Part shown: positions 61,520 through 64,000 of the stretch, piece after piece
Position numbering within the stretch: the first letter of the stretch is position 1
Layout: each line of letters starts with the position of its first letter
Origin: Bradyrhizobium sp. SRL28
Lineage (GTDB): Bacteria; Pseudomonadota; Alphaproteobacteria; Rhizobiales; Xanthobacteraceae
DNA: 64,000 nucleotides
NCBI RefSeq assembly: GCF_018596315.1
Contig: NZ_JAHEAG010000001.1
Span: 806,001-870,000, forward strand
Reading direction: 5' to 3'
Notes under the pieces: generated by a model
What the model saw: the letters and a program-made list of their open reading frames with translations, nothing else
Database searches by the model: none
What the model was told of the DNA's origin: nothing
Made by a program: the position numbers and the translations under genes

Positions 61520-61885
61520 ATGTGGGAACTGACGAAATCATTTCGCTTCGAAGCCGCGCATTCGCTGAAGGGAACGACCTTCGGCGCGGACAGCGAGGAA
61601 ATTCACGGCCACTCGTTTCGCGCCGAAGTGAGCGTGCGCGGCACGCCCGATCCTGAAACCGGCATGGTGCTGGATCTCGGCCTGCTCGAACGCAGCATGG
61701 AAGAGGTCCGCAAGACCCTCGACCACAAGCTCCTGAACAAGGTCGAGGCGCTGGGAACGCCGACGCTGGAAAACATTTCGCGCTACATCTTCGAACGGGT
61801 CCAGCACGCCGGAAAGATCACCCGCGTCAGCGTTCATCGCGACAGTTGCAACGAGAGTTGCACCTACTTCGGGCCACAGGGCTAA
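61520..61885 (+). CDS. queD: QueD-like 6-carboxytetrahydropterin synthase, missing catalytic Cys
   Basis: The 121-residue protein has the PTPS/QueD zinc site, FRFEAAHSLKGT plus EIHGHSF (His14, His29, His31), and the LDHKLLN motif (Asp68, His69). In Escherichia coli QueD the catalytic cysteine lies four residues before HGH and a glutamate lies near the end. Here those positions read Ser25 and Asp108. The gene follows queE, so it is probably still the pathway enzyme or a variant. The ATG start is 16 bases after the queE stop. Confidence 0.85.
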   Translation: MWELTKSFRFEAAHSLKGTTFGADSEEIHGHSFRAEVSVRGTPDPETGMVLDLGLLERSMEEVRKTLDHKLLNKVEALGTPTLENISRYIFERVQHAGKITRVSVHRDSCNESCTYFGPQG

Positions 61886-61902
61886 AGAGAAATGCATCTT
61901 CC

Positions 61903-61985
61903 CGTCATTGCGAGGAGCGAAGCGACGAAGCAATCCAGTTCTTTTTCGTGGCACGATGGATTGCTTCGCTTCGCTCGCAATGACG
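61903..61985. repeat. Family-B palindromic repeat (copy 6)
   Basis: CGTCATTGCGAGGAGCGAAG ... TTCGCTCGCAATGACG, a full-length copy lacking the hairpin insert, lies between queD and hemF on the plus strand, ending 22 bases before the hemF ATG. Confidence 0.9.
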
Positions 61986-62007
61986 GAAGTAACGTTGGGA
62001 ATTCCGT

Positions 62008-62895
62008 ATGGACATGTCGCTGATCGAGGATCGCAAGACACGCGCGAGAGCCTGGTTCGAAGCCTTGCGCAACGATATCTGCGCGGCCTTCGAGCGGCTG
62101 GAAGACGATGCGCCGGCCTCGCTCTATCCCGGCGACGCCGGACGCTTCGTGCGCACGCCCTGGGATCGCACCGACCACACCGGCAAGCCCGGCGGCGGCG
62201 GCGTGATGTCGATGATGCGCGGGCGGCTGTTCGAGAAAGTCGGCGTACACTGTTCCACCGTGCACGGCGAATTCGCGCCCGAATTCCGTGCACAGATTCC
62301 GGGCGCCGCCGACGATCCCCGGTTCTGGGCGTCAGGCATTTCGCTGATCGCCCATCTGCGGAACCCGCACGTGCCTGCCGTGCATATGAATACCCGCTTC
62401 GTTGTCACCACCAAGGCGTGGTTCGGCGGCGGCGCTGACCTGACGCCGGTGCTGGACCGGCGGCGCACCCAGGAGGACCCGGACACGTTGGCCTTCCATC
62501 AGGCGATGAAGGAAGCCTGCGAGGGATTGAACGGCGTGGCCGACTACGACAAATACAAAAAATGGTGCGACGAATATTTCCATTTGCCGCATCGCAAGGA
62601 AGCACGCGGCATCGGCGGCATTTTCTACGACTGGCATGATTCCGGCGACTGGGACGCCGACCTCGCCTTCACGGCGGATGTCGGCCGCGCCTTCCTGAAA
62701 ATCTATCCCGAACTCGTCCGGCGCAATTTCGCCCTGCCCTGGGATGCCGCCGACCGCGAGGAGCAGTTGATCCGGCGCGGGCGCTATGTCGAATTCAACC
62801 TCTTGTACGACCGCGGCACCATCTTTGGGCTGAAAACCGGCGGCAATGTGGATTCCATTCTCTCGTCGATGCCGCCGGAGGTAAAGTGGCCATGA
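62008..62895 (+). CDS. hemF: Oxygen-dependent coproporphyrinogen III oxidase
   Basis: HemF decarboxylates coproporphyrinogen III in haem synthesis, using oxygen. The 295-residue sequence has [20 protein letters not shown] (short form), [34 protein letters not shown] and [24 protein letters not shown] blocks (seen as [20 protein letters not shown]). Length is normal. The stop codon TGA lies within a small 14-bp tandem repeat. A family-B repeat lies just before the start. Confidence 0.96.
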   Translation: MDMSLIEDRKTRARAWFEALRNDICAAFERLEDDAPASLYPGDAGRFVRTPWDRTDHTGKPGGGGVMSMMRGRLFEKVGVHCSTVHGEFAPEFRAQIPGAADDPRFWASGISLIAHLRNPHVPAVHMNTRFVVTTKAWFGGGADLTPVLDRRRTQEDPDTLAFHQAMKEACEGLNGVADYDKYKKWCDEYFHLPHRKEARGIGGIFYDWHDSGDWDADLAFTADVGRAFLKIYPELVRRNFALPWDAADREEQLIRRGRYVEFNLLYDRGTIFGLKTGGNVDSILSSMPPEVKWP

Positions 62896-62926
62896 TTGGA
62901 CTGTCATGATCGGCCTGTCATGACCG
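62891..62926. repeat. 14-bp tandem repeat over the hemF stop codon
   Basis: CATGATTGGACTGT (62891-62904), CATGATCGGCCTGT (62905-62918) and a partial CATGACCG (62919-62926) run head to tail. The first copy contains the hemF TGA. Confidence 0.75.
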
Positions 62927-62970
62927 ACCGCTAGGGTGCGAATCGCGTCATGCATTACAAGGAGCAGATC

Positions 62971-63225
62971 ATGGATTTGAAACCAGGCGATGTCGTCATG
63001 CTGAAGTCGGGCGGCCATCCGCTTAGCGTGGTGGAAGTCAAGGACGGCAATGTCGCGTGCGTGTGGATGGGCAATGAAGGCGATCTCTTTCGCGAGACGC
63101 TGCCACTGGCCGTGCTTGAACTCGCCGAGCACGACACGTCAGATGACGACGAAGAGGAAGACGACGACGAAGAAGAGGATGACGAGGACGACGAAGAGGG
63201 CGAGCACAACAGCAAGGTCGCCTAA
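62971..63225 (+). CDS. YodC-like (DUF2158) protein with a long acidic tail
   Basis: The first 50 residues (MDLKPGDVVMLKSGGHPLSV, VACVWMGNEGDLFRETLPLA) match the small YodC/DUF2158 beta-barrel family. The last 30 are almost all Asp and Glu (DDDEEEDDDEEEDDEDDEEG). I chose the ATG at 62971 with AAGGAG 7 bases upstream; a start at 62950 would add seven residues. YodC's function is unknown; an acidic tail could mimic nucleic acid or bind cations. It is not obviously linked to hemF. Confidence 0.75.
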   Translation: MDLKPGDVVMLKSGGHPLSVVEVKDGNVACVWMGNEGDLFRETLPLAVLELAEHDTSDDDEEEDDDEEEDDEDDEEGEHNSKVA

Positions 63226-63369
63226 TCGAATTTCGACGTCGCCCGGCATCCACAGCCCGGCGACGTCGTTTCCTGGAATTGGACCCGGTGCGGAGGATCT
63301 GATATTCGCGGCAAGTCGACCGCAGCTTCCCGCGGTCGACAGCGCTGAAAGCAAAATGGCCGTGAAACG

Positions 63370-64000
63370 ATGACCCACCTGCCCCGCGCCATGCTGATCG
63401 ACATGGATGACACCATCCTGTCGGCCTATGGCCGTCCCGAGATCGCCTGGCACAACGTCACCGCGGAATTCGCCGCCGAGTTCGGGCCGTTGACCTCGCA
63501 GCAGGTTGCCAACGCAGTTCTGGATTCCGCGCGCAAATTCTGGGCGGTCGCAGGAGCCGAATGGCGGCTGAAGCTGGATGAGGCGCGGCGCCTGACCGTC
63601 ACGCGCGGATTTGCCGCCCTTGCCGCAGGCGGCCACACGCTGCCTGAGGATCTTGCGGTACGGTTGGCCGACCGCTTCACCGCCTACCGCGAAGAGGAAA
63701 TGTTCGTCTTCCCCGGCGCGCATGATGCCATCGACGAATTGAAGGTGCGCGGCGTCAAGCTGGCACTGGTGACGAACGGCGCCGCCGGCACCCAGCGCGC
63801 CAAGGTCGAACGTTTTGCGCTGTCGGACCGTTTCGATCACATCCAGATCGAGGGCGAGCACGGTTTCGGCAAGCCGGACGAGCGTGCCTATCTGCACGCC
63901 ATGCAAACGCTCGGCGTCACCGCATCCGAAACCTGGATGATCGGCGACAATCTGGAATGGGAGGTCGTGGCGCCGCAGCGGCTCGGCATCTACGCCATCT
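63370..64000 (+). CDS. HAD-superfamily hydrolase, N-terminal part
   Basis: The gene runs off the right edge. The 210 codons present carry the first HAD motif LIDMDDTIL (nucleophile Asp11, acid Asp13), the cap region, motif II LALVTNGAAGTQRAKVERFA, and GFGKPDERAYLHAMQTLGV with motif III Lys and the following MIGDNLEWEVVAPQRLG motif IV. It resembles haloacid dehalogenase-like phosphatases related to NagD/YjjG types; the substrate is not identified. The ATG overlaps GAAACG, with no clear Shine-Dalgarno. Confidence 0.8.
   Translation, partial: MTHLPRAMLIDMDDTILSAYGRPEIAWHNVTAEFAAEFGPLTSQQVANAVLDSARKFWAVAGAEWRLKLDEARRLTVTRGFAALAAGGHTLPEDLAVRLADRFTAYREEEMFVFPGAHDAIDELKVRGVKLALVTNGAAGTQRAKVERFALSDRFDHIQIEGEHGFGKPDERAYLHAMQTLGVTASETWMIGDNLEWEVVAPQRLGIYAI

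Overview
The window is chromosomal DNA from an alphaproteobacterium of the order Rhizobiales, most likely Bradyrhizobium or a close relative. The evidence is the high GC content, the Rieske plus fused cytochrome b/c1 pair (fbcF-fbcH), the fused trpE(G) behind a Trp-rich leader peptide, a CcrM-type GANTC methylase, an EcfG-type stress promoter, and many short palindromic intergenic repeats of the kind seen in Bradyrhizobium genomes. I see no tRNA, rRNA, insertion sequence, prophage, integrase or CRISPR array.

Layout. 0-7 kb: the end of a YhdH-type reductase, an MFS transporter, a SleB cell-wall hydrolase, and pyruvate phosphate dikinase with a histone-H1-like tail. 7-14 kb: small membrane or secreted proteins, glycyl-tRNA synthetase glyQ-glyS, an S49 peptidase, a 32-residue peptide behind a consensus EcfG promoter, and a TrmN6-like methylase with a DUF2007 protein. 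14-25 kb: polyprenyl diphosphate synthase, LysE exporter, ispE, TPR protein, ETF-ubiquinone oxidoreductase, family-4-like uracil-DNA glycosylase, membrane glycosyltransferase, rnhB. 25-32 kb: SplB-like radical SAM enzyme with a possible SOS box, MarR-GNAT fusion with a symmetrical operator, moaB, zinc metallopeptidase, ccrM. 32-40 kb: an accessory-looking block of glutathione transferases (one frameshifted), three NTF2-like proteins, a CMD-family protein, LysR and XRE regulators, an FAD monooxygenase and a thioesterase. 40-51 kb: mutY, a DciA-like protein, DsbA, smc, Rsm22, LemA with an M48 protease, two tandem ParA-like ATPases, and a small GIY-YIG protein behind a perfect 20-bp palindrome. 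51-60 kb: apt, trpE(G) with trpL attenuator, a frameshifted extradiol-dioxygenase-like gene, an SDR, a dienelactone hydrolase, fbcH and fbcF. 60-64 kb: trmL, queE, queD, hemF, a YodC-like protein with an acidic tail, and the start of a HAD hydrolase.

The most striking pattern is the placement of the intergenic repeats. Five copies of one family and two of another occupy all seven convergent gene junctions that have room for a repeat. A third family (six copies) and a fourth (two copies) lie only between co-directional genes, and four of the third family's copies end 9-30 bp before a start codon. Other points worth checking are the trp leader, whose predicted transcript begins at the leader AUG; a QueD that lacks the expected catalytic cysteine; a uracil-DNA glycosylase with only two of four Fe-S cysteines; and two one-base homopolymer frameshifts. 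Start codons were often moved inward from the longest open frame on the basis of ribosome-binding sites and family length. Functions rest on motif recognition by eye, not on database searches.
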